DNA from: Aphrocallistes beatrix
Taxonomy: Eukaryota > Porifera > Hexactinellida > Sceptrulophora > Aphrocallistidae
NCBI GenBank assembly: GCA_963281255.1
Contig: OY725491.1
Span: 4,824,857-4,888,856, forward strand
DNA: 64,000 bases
Direction: 5' to 3'
Both the position numbers and the translations under genes were made by a program. This document shows, in pieces, positions 24,624-36,444 of the stretch (its first letter is position 1; each line of letters starts with the position of its first letter). The notes below the pieces were generated by a model. That model was not told the DNA's origin and did no database searches. It was given only the letters and a program-made list of their open reading frames with translations.

Positions 24624-24779
24624 ATGCCATCACATAAGAGTCTTCGAATCAAGAAAAAGCTCGCAAAGAAGATGAATCAGAATCGTACTATACCCAACTG
24701 GATCAGAATGAAAACTGGGAACAGGATCCGCTATAATTCTAAGCGGAGACATTGGAGGAGAACGAAACTCGGGTTTTAG
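24624..24779 (+). CDS. RPL39: Ribosomal protein eL39
   Basis: 51 residues from ATG at 24624 to TAG at 24777-24779. It starts [16 protein letters not shown], has [20 protein letters not shown] and ends RRTKLGF. This matches eL39, a small basic protein of the large ribosomal subunit lining the exit tunnel, over its whole length. There is no intron inside, whereas animal genes for this protein usually have one near the start codon. A few usually constant positions differ (NRTIP for NRPIP, final Phe for Leu). It may be the working gene with its intron in the 5' leader, or a retrocopy that stayed open. I saw no clear poly-A tract. Confidence 0.93.
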   Translation: MPSHKSLRIKKKLAKKMNQNRTIPNWIRMKTGNRIRYNSKRRHWRRTKLGF

Positions 24780-25084
24780 AGCCTTAGTAACAGTTTCTTG
24801 GGATTGTCCTTTTGTGTAACTGTGTCCTTTAGATTTACTTTAGTTACTTGCAGTTAGGTTAAATTTGTATGCTGCATAGACTATATAAATTAGGCTATGA
24901 TTTACTATTATTAAAATATCCTTTGTTTTGTTACATTTTTGATAGTTTCTGGGATTACTTATATATAAACTATTTCGTTGTAGTTTTATGAAATAATAAT
25001 AATGAACATATGGTAATTAATCGGGTCGACTTTTCAGAACCCGACCCGACCCCGAACTCGAATCTGTTAATAAGCAAACCCGAC

Positions 25085-25146
25085 TATATTCTATATTTTA
25101 TGCTTACTCTGTGGACACAAAGTGTCCGCAAGCAAGCGACCACGCT

Positions 25147-25184
<38 letters not shown>

Positions 25185-25290
25185 ACGAATTGATTGAAGA
25201 AACTGCCAGGCACAGAAATCTGATTTTTGGCATGTGGGAGTCATTTGGCTATGGCTCCACTAAGTTCTGACCTCAGGCGAAAATGTCGAC
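25085..25290 (+). repeat. Junction of two Helentron-like units
   Basis: The hairpin end of one unit (ACACAAAGTGTCCGC, CCACGCTTGT) runs into a TA microsatellite and then into the body start of a second unit (TGTAACGAATTGATTGAAG), which breaks off near 25290. This is a tandem head-to-tail junction. Confidence 0.6.
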
Positions 25291-25303
25291 TAATCATTGA
25301 ATT

Positions 25304-25585
25304 TTTGAGATTTGGTTACTTTATGTATATATTGTAAAGAAAAGTAAACAAATCAATTATCATATTAACTCGAAAATACGATATTCGAAATATACACCCT
25401 AAAAACCCCATGTCACCCGTTGAAGCTAGTTTCTAGCATATTTTTTGAGATTTTTTGACTTCATGGATCTATTGTAAACAAAAGTAAACAAATAATTTAT
25501 CATACAGATCTGAAAATATAATATTCGAAATCTACCCCCGTTAAAACCCATGTTAACCTTTGGAAGCTCGTCTCTATCGAATTTT
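25304..25585. repeat. Tandem duplicate of an H2 body segment
   Basis: Two units of about 140 bp in direct order, each with GTAAACAAA, CGAAAATA and a run like AAAACCCCATGTCACCCGTT. They match 9750-9900 and 14775-14940. Confidence 0.6.
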
Positions 25586-25909
25586 TTAAAAGTCATCAAA
25601 TGGTGTTAAAATATGTATATAAAGGTGTGAAAATGTACACGAAACCTTTTTTATTGCTATACACTATAATATAATTGAGACATCTATATAGGTTTTTGCT
25701 TTGAAGTATTAATAACAATGACAGCCTACAACAGTGTCTTACAATGATTTCTATAATGAGAGTGAAGCCGGACATAGTATTGTATAGAAAAGGTGTGAAA
25801 AATTGTTTTCTATTTTTGTTGCAGAGGAGTGAAAATTTCATTAGATCTTCGAATTTAATCGTAGATTCATCATTTGGCAACTACATGCCAATTTTCGTAT
25901 CTCTACTAC

Positions 25910-27045
25910 AAGGTGGCTCATAAGTTCTGTGACAAGCTTCATTAGGTCTAAAATTTCTTAAATTCAAAAAATCTTAGCTATTATGGTCTTTAGAGATTCT
26001 ACTAAATCGAATATTCTCAATGATTTTAAAAGATTTTTCCAGTCTAAGACCTGGAACTGTGTTTTGTATGGTGATTTTTATGAGGAAAGAATGTGTCCTA
26101 GCACGCAGCGAAAATCGAGTATCAAGGCCCACTGCTTTTCAAATGATCTTTCTAGAGTCTTCAAATTCTAGAAAAAATTGGCTCTCACATTTCCCTCGAA
26201 CACTCTAAATTTGTAGAAATATAAGATGTTTATATCAGCAAGGCTGGATTCGGTTAACCGGCTAACCGCCGTCAATCTCGGTTAACAGTTAAGGAAATCT
26301 TAGATCGGTTAGCCGATCTGCTTTATTTTCTAAATATTCACACTAATTTCTTTGTTTTTCGAAGGAGATTCAAGAATATTACTTCTAAAAATTTGTAAAT
26401 GTAATATAATTCCTATTTTCTAACCACAAAGTATATTTCGAGACCACTGAAAATTATCAATTTTTTCAATATCAGGTTAAAGCTTAGTCCAAAAATCCTT
26501 ACTTCAACCAATTAATACTGGTATCGGTTAACCGGTTAACCACCCTGGAGGAAACCAAAATAACCGAACCATAAAATCGGTTAACCAACCCCAGCCCTGT
26601 AATTATCAGTACATATTGAGAACCATTTGGATCAGATTTTTGGTGATGTGAAAAATAGTGCAATTTTTGATGAAAATGTACCTAATTTGATCTCGTGAAA
26701 TAATAACTTTCTCTCATTTCTGATAATGAATTCAATGGATTTATGAAATAATTCCATGGTGAATGAAAGGTATCTGGTCTAAATCGTCATCGAACATCGA
26801 TTATGAAGACATTTTTTACAGAAGCAGTGACCTTGATTCTCGATTTTCACTGCGTGCCAGGACACATTTCCCCCCATAAAACTCAACATACAAAACACAG
26901 TTCCAGGTCTTAGACTGGAAAAAACTTTTAAAATCATTGAGAATATTCGATTTAGAATCTCTAAAGGCCATAATAGCTAAGATTGTTTGAGTATAAGACA
27001 TTTTATACCTAATGAAGCCTGTATCAGAACTTATGAGCCACCTTG
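25910..27045. mobile_element. Palindromic Tc1/mariner-type MITE, family CAGGGTGNC (copy B)
   Basis: TA-flanked. The ends are CAAGGTGGCTCATAAGTTCT and its complement. Arms match copy C at 57597 (for example GACCTGGAACTGTGTTTTGT). The outer flanks (GCCAATTTTCGTATCTCTAC and CCAATTCTTCAATCAATTCG) are contiguous at about 10055-10110, giving the empty site. A hAT-type MITE lies inside. Confidence 0.8.
26239..26599. mobile_element. hAT-type MITE with iterated GGTTAACCG
   Basis: The ends are CAAGGCTGG and CCAGCCCTG. CGGTTAACCGG motifs are repeated near both ends. The flanks (TATATCAG, ATTATCAG) suggest a decayed 8-bp duplication. The paralogous palindrome at 57597 lacks the insert. Confidence 0.7.
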
Positions 27046-27951
27046 TACTTTCCAATTCTTCAATCAATTCGGACAAACCAAAAAAATCCTAGCATTTACC
27101 CCCGCCTATACCAGGAATGTGTTGCGTCATTTCCTGTTTAAGCCATTTTGGGCGGGGAAGCCATATAAATTTGGGGTCCAGACTATAAATAGAAAAGACC
27201 CCAGGTAAAAGTGGCATTAATATATAAGGTATGTACCCAAATATGTACACATTAATCGAGTTTTAATAAGGATGGCCATAGAAAGATTTATATTATGCTT
27301 GAGGCGAAGAGGCGTAGCTAAGGTGGCGCGTAGCATAGGCGGCGGAACCACGAGGGCCATAGCCCTCCTGAACAAACTTCAGGGGGCTTAAGAAATCTTA
27401 AATAGCAATTTGAATGATTCTCTTATCCACCAACAGTTCTGAAATTTAGCTTGCAATATGAAAAAGGTAAAGAGGGACTGTCGAAATTTTGAATTAAAAA
27501 AGTGAACTTCCATGGAATTCCTGGACACATTGATAAAGCACCAAATTAAGTTGTGGAATTATTATTAAATCCTTTTGGCATGAATGGATTTTATCCTAAA
27601 TAAACAGCTTTCAGTGAATTTGACTAAGTACCACAACACGAATGAGAGGTTATATATTGATCAGAAAATATGTAGAACTTTGATTAGAAATGTGGAATTT
27701 CAATACAAATTAATACAAATTCCACAGTTCAGATCAAAATATACAGTCTCAACACGAATGCTCCAAGGAGGAAATATAAAATCATGAATATTTAAGTACT
27801 TCTATGGATTTCCTGGACACAAGAATAAATAAGTTTATTCTCGCAGTCCAAACTATACAAGTAAAATAATAATAAAATTAATATGTTGTCTATAAAAGAT
27901 GCTATTGAGGTTATACACGATATATTTGCTCCAACTAAAAATCCCAGGACA
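27046..27951. other. No supported gene
   Basis: Includes a complement of the Helentron 5' motif near 27246 (CATTAATCGAGTTTTAATAA) and otherwise unrecognised AT-rich DNA. Confidence 0.4.
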
Positions 27952-27959
27952 GTTGATAG

Positions 27960-28151
27960 CAAGGAATTATCTAGGAGCGCGAGACGCTCCTTTAGGCGTA
28001 TGATTTTAAGCTGCAAAGTGTTTAGGAGCGTAAAAATTCAGAAAAATACCCAATTTACCCAATAAAGTAATGTCATTTAGCGATTTAGACGTATGGAAAT
28101 TTAGAAATTTTAGATTAGGAGCGTATCTCTGGAAGGCTGTATAATACCCTG
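27960..28151 (+). mobile_element. 192-bp hAT MITE (copy 1)
   Basis: The ends are CAAGGAATTAT and ATAATACCCTG. The target duplication GTTGATAG is exact on both sides (27952-27959 and 28152-28159). The inside carries GGAGCG inverted motifs. Copies of the same 192-bp length lie at 35407 and 49981. Confidence 0.93.
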
Positions 28152-28394
28152 GTTGATAGGTATGCATCATCCAAACCATAAGGAGATATGTGTTTCACTG
28201 AAAGAGGGAACTTTTTTTTTAGTTCCAAAATTCTCCAAAAAAGTACGTAATAATTAATAGTTACGAGGTTTATATACAGTCTAAAATGTGATTACACAGC
28301 TAAACTATACCAAAAAATCTAACAAACTATATTTTGGCAGATATACAAAATGTCTTAAATTAAAATGTTTTGTTCACTGGATGACTACCCTCTA

Positions 28395-31300
28395 TCATGT
28401 AGCAGGCTGGAGAAGATCGATTATTTTATTTAGTTTGTCTTCTAATTGGTTCATCCTCGCCTCAATCGTTTCGTTATTCTTTTCAATAACAAGTCCCATT
28501 GCTGTTATTTTGTCTTGTACCCATTCATGACGGTTAATTGACAATAGTTTCGCATCTTCTAGTGCTTTTGCGTTTTCTTTGATGCGGGCATAACTCTCCT
28601 CAATTTGGTTATCCACCTCTTTTCCCGGACTATTTTCTTTCAAAAGATTCCATTTTGTGCGCTGCAGCAACAGTTTTTCAATGGAAGTTAACATGCGCAG
28701 TTTTCTGCCGAAGAAAATAGCAAGATTGGACTTGTATTCAATGGTAACAATGAGATCTATCTTGTAATGGTACCCACTGGTTTTTATCACCTCTCCGTAC
28801 GTTTCAGATAGTTGAGCAATTAAAATATTAGACATTACCACAATAATGGTGAATGCAAAGACAATGTACAAGAGGCTAAAGAGGAAATTTGATTCCAGAA
28901 GGCTGGCCTCTTCATTTCCTGGTCCTCCATCAAGCAGAAATATAATTCCTGTGAGTAGCGGTCTCCGTAGATCATATGTGTCCGTACGTTCTTGATCTAA
29001 CCAGAATAGGCTTGAAAATGATTGATTACCACAACTTTCTCCAGTACTTAAGGAAACCGCTGGACCGGGGTTAACAATAGCTTGACGAGCTGCTAAATGA
29101 ATGCCTCCGAAATACGCCATTAGAATAATGATTATTATGGCACCGAATTGTGTAATATCGTCCTTGAATATTTTTATGATGCTACGAACATAGGCACCTA
29201 GCGATGGAAAGATCCGAGTATACTTAAAGAGTTTGAGGGTGAACAGAATCAATGTGAAAGAAGCAAAGGTCCATTGAGCAGCTACCTGAGAGAGCCTTAG
29301 GATGATGAGGATAAGAAAGGATACTAGAGCACTGAGATCAATGATGTTGAGCGTATCAAAATAGTAGATAATGGCTGAAAAGAAATGGTAAACAAGCTTG
29401 TCTATCTTTTTAATATGACTACTTATTTTGAAAAATTTCTTTAATTTGAACAATTGTCCCGTTCCTCGCTCAATTCCTGCTCCAAGTTCAAGTGATTTTG
29501 CGACATCGATTGCTTTTTGGTCTCTATGATGCTGATACCAATGCCCTACGAATTCTAATATCTCATCCATCACGAAGAATATGCCATAGATAACCACTAC
29601 GACCTCACAGAATGCTCTCCCCTTGCTGAGATCATCATCATAAAGCAAGAGCATGTCATCACAGAGATATGAAGCCTGAATCAATGCATAGTACAGAGAA
29701 ATTAGAAAGAATAGATAGAGGAGGCCAGTGAACACATACCACCAACGGTAGAAACGTAGTTTCTCCCTCACCACAATGCTAACCATCGGATGGTACTTCA
29801 CTAACGGATCTGGACAATCGAGTAATTTGTGGAGGAAAGACTGCTCGAATTGATTATACTTCGGATTATCAGGGTAGGGATTTTCGGAGTCGATTGAGTC
29901 GAGGAATTTGGGCTGCAATTCCACATCAACGAACCTCTCATAGACGTGACAATCTAAGAGGGACTTCAGTGCTTCGTAAAGCTCGTTTTCAATGAGTTTG
30001 TGGAAGATTGAGGGATTGTCTCGGAAATAATCCGGGTCCACATCCATGATGTGTCTGAAGAACACCATCAACACCTGTTCATTCTTCGTACTGATCGCCA
30101 TCTGAAGTGGTGTCTCATCTCTCAGTCCTTTCTCTTCCACCAGGAGTCCTTTCAGTTGGTTGAAGTGGTGGTCGTAGAGGTACTTGAGGAAGAAGTCTGC
30201 ACATCTGACAGCTCCTTGGTTGGCTATCGTGTGCAGCAACGTGTTATCGTATACATCTCTCTTGGTGAAGCTGATCCCGTAAGAGATCAGCAGTGCGAGG
30301 AGGTTAGCTGCGTCTTTACTGTCAGTCATGGTTAGCTGTGCTGGAGTGGCTTCTGACTCTGTCTTGTCGTCTGGGTTGGCTCCGTTCTCCAGCAGTATCT
30401 GCAGTGCGTGTCTCTGGTTACTTCTGATCGCGATGTGGATAGGTTTCAGCTTATCAAAGGAGCTGACACTCTCCACAACACTGGCACCATTGTCTAGCAG
30501 CAGCTTGATGAGAGGGACGAATCCATTCTCAATAACGATGCATAATGGTTTCTTAGCTATCGTATTCACTTCGTATTCTGTTGTAGCTTCACAACCACAT
30601 TCTTCCAATAGTAATCTATTGGAAGTGCAATTATAACATTGAGTAGGTGTTAGAATATTAAGCACGACAGTTAATGATATAGTCAATTAACTTTAGCTAT
30701 AAGTCATATATTGCACCATATCTCGAAAACCTTAGGATTTAATGTTGCAAAATATATTAGAAGCTAATAGAAAGTAGTCTATCGCCTATTATATACCTTC
30801 AAATTTGAATGTCTAACTACAGTCGATTCCGCTTAAGCGGAGAAGCTTATTAACCGAAAATATTTTGTATTAGCTTCTATGTGTGATAGCAATTCCGGTC
30901 CTGTTAAAAGTGACCCTATTAAGCGGAGTCGACTGTGTAATGATTTTAAAGATATAGACTCAAATGGTAAGAATGCGTTTCCATAGCAACGCTTGAATGT
31001 AACTCCATTCCATTAGAAATTTTCAAATTTTTCGAATAAACCAGTCACTATTCTGATTTTCTGTGAAAATCATACATTAATAACGCTTTGAAATGTGTTT
31101 AAAACAGGTTAGAATATCGCCAAAATGTATCTTAAATATTTGAAAAACAGGTATGAAAACCGCATAACTCACATTCCACACATAGTTAGCAATGGTAACC
31201 AATGTACTCCAAAATACAACTTTCTATTTAGCAATAATACATTTCCCATGTCTAACTTGGGCGGATTATGAGATATCAATAATACACAATGGACCCAAGT

Positions 31301-34300
31301 TCCAGGACCCGAGATTGAACGCCTACAGTCCTTACTTAAAGGAGTCTATGGTTTGGATAGTTGTTATTGGTTCTACAATTCCTACTATATAAAACCAGTT
31401 CTCCACAAAAAACAACAATTCAACAACCCTTCTTTTGAGGTTCTCTTTTACATTTCCTTTGAAATACCATTCACGAGCTCGTTTCCACGACTCGCGAGCG
31501 GTATTTAAAAGTTGGAAATGTAACATAAAACAGACCTACTAATTATAGCAGGTCTATTTTCTTTGACATTTACAACAGACTTGCTAACTTGTTAGTAACC
31601 ATAACTTAGCGTTCGTTCAGTCCGTTCACGGGCTGGCCCACCTTCTTTCAGTACAAATTTAGTCGGTGGAGGGGCGATCATCCGTTCGTTCAGTTTATTC
31701 TCAACTGCAATTCGGCAATCATTGGCGTTCGTTTAGTGTAAATCCCTTAAAAGCTTTGCGTTCAGTGCGTTCAGTTCAAGTCCAATTAGTACGTTCGTGA
31801 ACCTTTCATTCCCTGGTCAATTCAAGTTCACCTTACTTAGAGCGAGTACTAGTTAGTTCATCACAATAGACCAGTTTCAGTCCCAAATGCCATTAGAATT
31901 AAACAAAATAACGACCAACTAATGCGGACTTAAATTGAATGCGAAGGAGAGTGTAAAAATTTCCCACCAAACATCAACGTAGCTAGATTTGAGATAGTAT
32001 CGATCTAATGACAAATGTCTGTGTCTAAAACCAGATACGTACTTGGTAACATCATAATTGCCACCAGACACAGCTGAGTGTATAATCGGCTCAGAAATGT
32101 CATCTCTGTTCGCTGTAGCTCCATACTTCACTAATTCCTTCACAAGTCGAGCCCTCCCATACTTCGCTGCATAGTTCAGTGGACACAGTTTGCTGTCTAG
32201 CAGGATTTGGTTGGGATCAGCGCCAGCTTCTAACAAAGCAATGCAAATGTCTTCATAGCCACGATGTGTTGCGATGCAGAGAGGAGTCACTTTCAGAGGA
32301 TTCTCTGTGTTGAGAGGCACTGCTTTCTCAATCAGATATTTGGATAGATTAACTTTGTTCTGGTCACAGGCGTAGTGCAGCATTGAGCCTTGTTCTTCAA
32401 GAAGCGAATCGTTTTCCACATCCACGTCATGAAGTAGAAGCTAGTAGGAACCTCAAATGAGATATTTATCACTGCCATAGTGGAGAAACGAACTCTGCAA
32501 AATGACTTATAAATATAGTTGAATATTTAGTTTCCTACCCTGATCATCTTTTCGTTCTCAGTTGCCATTCCTGCTAGTAGATCATTGTAGTCGGTTTGCT
32601 CTCTCGCTTCTTTGAGTTTTGCCTCCGCTTCTTCTCCTCCATCTCTCGCTCCATCTACAACAGCCTGCACGGCCTCTATGTCGTTATCAGCTGCAGCATA
32701 GTGCAGTGTGTGGTAGACTAAGTCATTTGTGAGAGATGGATTTGCTCCTGCCTTGACCAACTCATACATTATCTTATAGCTCTTATTCTTGTAAGCTTGG
32801 TGTAGCGGAGTATTCAAATCATCATCACATCCATTATCCAGCATCTCACCTGAAAATAAATGTCACATAATTATAGTTTTTAAACTTTAATGTTGCAAAA
32901 GTATTTTGAGTATTTATAAGTCTATGTTTGTACATTGTTTTTGCTACCTATAACTCAACTATTAATCCGATTCTCTTTTTTAAATTTTGTCAGCAAAAAT
33001 CTGATATTTATGCCAAATTTGAAATACCCGATTACAATTTATGCACTTATGAAGTTACAATCGGATTTTACCCGAAACCTCGGACATTGTGTCATTTTGT
33101 GTATTTTTAGTCATAGCTCATATGTCTTGGAATATAGAACCTATTTTTATCAAAATTTATACCTTTAGTTAGAGTTAATGATTATGTAAAAAGGTGCGAA
33201 AGGAATTCTCCTCATGCTATCCTGTATTTTTTCACAGTATACGTAGCATATACATATTGTGCTTACACACGGATATGTGTATACTAATATTTATTTTTTT
33301 AAACTATTAAAAATAAATTAAGTTACCTATCTCTTCATTCTCATCTTTCAGTTTAGTAATCAATTCTAGTATTACTGCAAATGAATTTTCGTTTTTTTCC
33401 TCTACTGCGCAATTCAATAAGGTATACTCAGCCTCATTTTTTTCTCCGATTTCTAAATCTCCTTTGTTTTTTAAGATATTTTCCATCATCTCTCTCCCAG
33501 CATATCTAGCTGCCAGATGCAAAATAGTTTCATCATTTGAAAACCTGCAGACACGATATTTGTGATAAATTATGCATAAAAAATATTATAATATTTATGC
33601 CATTGTTTTATATAATAAAATATACTACGTTTATTTGTCTTTGGATCGCCCAACTTCAAGTTAAGACAGTATAGTTCTAACAGAGAAAAAACACTAAATA
33701 ACTAAGAAAGCATAAAATTATTTCTAAATAAAACGTAAACATCTCGTCATCTCTTCGTTTCCTACAAACACTCACTAGCCACTTTCTTTTATACTTACTC
33801 CACCCGAAAACACCACTCGCGCCAAAACCACTCGATTCGACTAACACATGTTCGTAGTAAAATGAAATACACACTTTCTCCTACTAGATTGATCCAATTG
33901 AATTTAGAGTAGAACCAATAATAACTCTCAAAAAGTTGAGTAGACTAATGGCTTAACTTAAGAAATTTACACTAACCCAGCAGCCCTATATGAATCACAT
34001 CGCTTGTACCAACCTTTTTGTTAGGATTAAAGTATCTTTGAACATTGGTAGCAATTGATCACTATTCTCTTTCAACAGATTACAGATTGCCTCTTCATTA
34101 ATTCCATCTCCATTTCCATTATCATCTAGCTCATTATATTTAAATTTTGCCTTTTCATCTCGTATGAGTGGTGATTCTGGGCCACTCGTGATTTCTTCTG
34201 GTTGTACATCTGTTTCAGTGGCACCTGGAGGTAAATTACTCATTTCAATCGTTTCTTTGCCATCTTTGCCTGCCATTAACTTTTCATTCTGGTCTTCTCC

Positions 34301-34327
34301 AGTATTCACATCCCTTGGATCATCCAT
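28395..34327 (-). CDS. Ankyrin-TRP channel, copy R (complete, five exons)
   Basis: Exons on the minus strand: 34327-34014, 33544-33327, 32849-32539, 32440-32043 and 30615-28395. All introns are GT-AG, phases agree, and the total of 3462 nt gives 1153 residues. Each join restores ankyrin sequence, for example KR-FSNDETILHLAARYAG, EEIG-EMLDNGC and KMIR-LLLHDVDVEND. The first ~100 residues are acidic and unstructured. About a dozen ankyrin-like units follow to roughly residue 680. Six membrane segments begin near residue 700. S6 ends FAFTIIVVMSNILIAQLSETY, a clear TRP signature. The tail ends in a heptad-like coiled coil (NNETIEARMNQLEDKLNKI), which could assemble a tetramer. By family it is a plasma-membrane cation channel, TRPA/TRPV-like; the stimulus is unknown. 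It lies head-to-head with the seven-pass gene at 36445, 2.1 kb away. The start is the first ATG of the opening exon. Confidence 0.92.
30820..30935. mobile_element. Tigger/pogo-type MITE, family CAGTCRACTCCGCTTAAT (copy 2, shortened)
   Basis: Lies in the last intron of TRP copy R. The ends are CAGTCGATTCCGCTTAAG and GCGGAGTCGACTG. It is internally deleted relative to the 189-bp copy at 13842. The surrounding intron DNA resembles half of an F1 fold-back. Confidence 0.8.
31605..31830 (-). repeat. Repeat with iterated GAACGAACTGAACG, copy 1
   Basis: Read on the minus strand it starts CAGGGAATGAAAGGTTCACG, passes many GAACG-type units and ends near GAACGAACGCTAAG. A relative lies at 38265-38650. 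It is absent from the matching intron of TRP copy L. Confidence 0.6.
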
Positions 34328-35398
34328 TCTATTAGCTAAGAATGTATCTCATATTGAATAAATAATTATTCCCATATACTCATACTATTATATAACTACC
34401 ATTTTGGCTACGGAGTTCCTATTTTCGCCGAGGGAACGATTTGACGATTTTGTATTCCAGTTTGAGGCTAATGGATATAACGTATTGTATATCTTATCCA
34501 ATCATTGATGCATAACTTTGAATTTATGCGAATATTCGAAATTGAACAAAAAAAAAACTTCTAAACAAACTAGTATGAAATATAAATTCGCTTAGATAGC
34601 AGAATCATTTCATGCACCCGACCTGAAAAATTATGGATCCTATATTTTAAAAAGTTGTGAAAATTTCATAAAATAGATTTCTTCCTTGAAAAAGTAGATA
34701 TCGAGATCGATGAATCGAATAGTCATAATACCTGTAACCTTGCCACCCAAAATCAATGCTAGTATCTTTCTATTTAAATCGAGTTTAATATAATTGCTAT
34801 TCTGTATTTATAAGACTAACCTCCAAATGAAGTAACCTGATAAGAGACTACATATTATATTCTAATTTAACCATCGTGATTGTCTGTCTATTTTTAGAGT
34901 AATAAATATAGAAGAGTTTGTATCGGAGAATTATTTTGGTAATAGTATCGTGTTGACGAGAAGAATTATGCTGGCGAATGTGGGTCATAGTGCATTTAGA
35001 TGCTTGAAAGTCAAGGAGACTATGTGAAATAACAGTAGTGCTGTTTTGCAGGACAGCATTTTAGTATGTGTCCATCATCCCCAGTAGCTGCACACTGCGG
35101 GCAAACTGTCTCTCTTAAGAATTTACAAGCTACTCTTTCTTAGATTTCCTAAGCTGATGAGACTTTTGAATAGAGGGAAACTTCTTGCTCTTCAGACAAA
35201 ATAGCATAACTTTACCCGTGAGAATTGCTCAATGTTGAGAGCAGTTCTCCATCACTATCATCAGAGTTATTTTGAAGGATAATATTGAGATATTAATATA
35301 TGAATATAAAAGTGCCTTCGTTGAGTTTGTCCAGTTACCCAGCAAACCTTAAATTTGCATATGACATATGAATTGCATGACAGCCTAAAATATACTTA
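34328..35398. other. 5' flank of TRP copy R
   Basis: Shared upstream DNA of two divergent genes begins here. No TATA box or other promoter element can be named with confidence, and no repeat is recognised until the MITE at 35407. Confidence 0.4.
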
Positions 35399-35406
35399 CA
35401 CTGGTA

Positions 35407-35598
35407 CAGGGTATTATACAGCCCTCCAGAGATACGCTCCTAGGCTCAAACTCATAAATTTTCATACGCCTAAATCGATTACTAACATTATAAAATAGGT
35501 TAAATTGGGTAATATTCTAAATTTTCACGCTCCTAAACACTTTCGGGCTTAAAATCATACTCGTAAAGGAGCGTCTCGCGCTCCTAGATAATTCCTTG
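35407..35598 (-). mobile_element. 192-bp hAT MITE (copy 2)
   Basis: The ends are CAGGGTATTAT and ATAATTCCTTG. Target duplication CACTGGTA / CACTGGTC (7 of 8). It lies between the two divergent host genes. Confidence 0.92.
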
Positions 35599-35606
35599 CA
35601 CTGGTC

Positions 35607-36444
35607 CTTATAAATAAAATATATGCTTAAAATTGGTGAGAATATAACTATCATTAACAAACTTGTACTTATAATAATGAAGATCTACAACTCATCTTTA
35701 GAGCTAGTCACTATATACGATCATAGAATGTCTGACGATTCAGAAACAAACAAATAAATTTAGATTATACTAATCGCATTAGTTAAACATAATATAACAA
35801 AACCGACAAATCTCCAGTCTCTGAGAAAGTTGAAAGAACTGAGGCTAATACACACACAGGTGTATAATCAAATAAAGACCACAACTTTCAAGACACTTAT
35901 TTGTATTAAATTACAGTTTTTACGTATAAATTGAAATCTTTCGCTGTATGAGTGGATATTAGAAAAACATTCATGAAGTTAATCCCATTTACTGAACAAA
36001 GATGTGCATAATGTGAACAAATAGGCACCAAAACGTATCTGAGGCGGACACGTGGTGTTTGCAAGCTGCACAACGAAAGCAAGAGAAGCTTGCAGTGTGT
36101 AGTCAAGTGAAATGTATCTGGTATCCCAATCTTTACTATTAGGTTAGAATTTTGTGAGATCATTCAAATTATTCGATCCGATATCATTTCATGATGTGGA
36201 ATAGGTAATCCAATATACTTTAACCAACATACATAATACAGGTAAGGTTATATCTGTAAAATTCCCTATCTTGATCATTAGAAAAGGTGACAATCCAAAT
36301 AATTAATATTTATTGATGAAAGTATTTGATTACATAAATCCCATCGTTGGATTTTGTCGACAACTATAAAACATTTGTAAACCTAGTTTCTAAAATAATA
36401 GATAATAAATATAAAACAATTTGAGGTGACAACAGTTGGTAAAT
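35607..36444. other. 5' flank of the seven-pass gene
   Basis: No repeat or promoter motif recognised. The open frame at 35906 on the other strand has no support. Confidence 0.4.
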
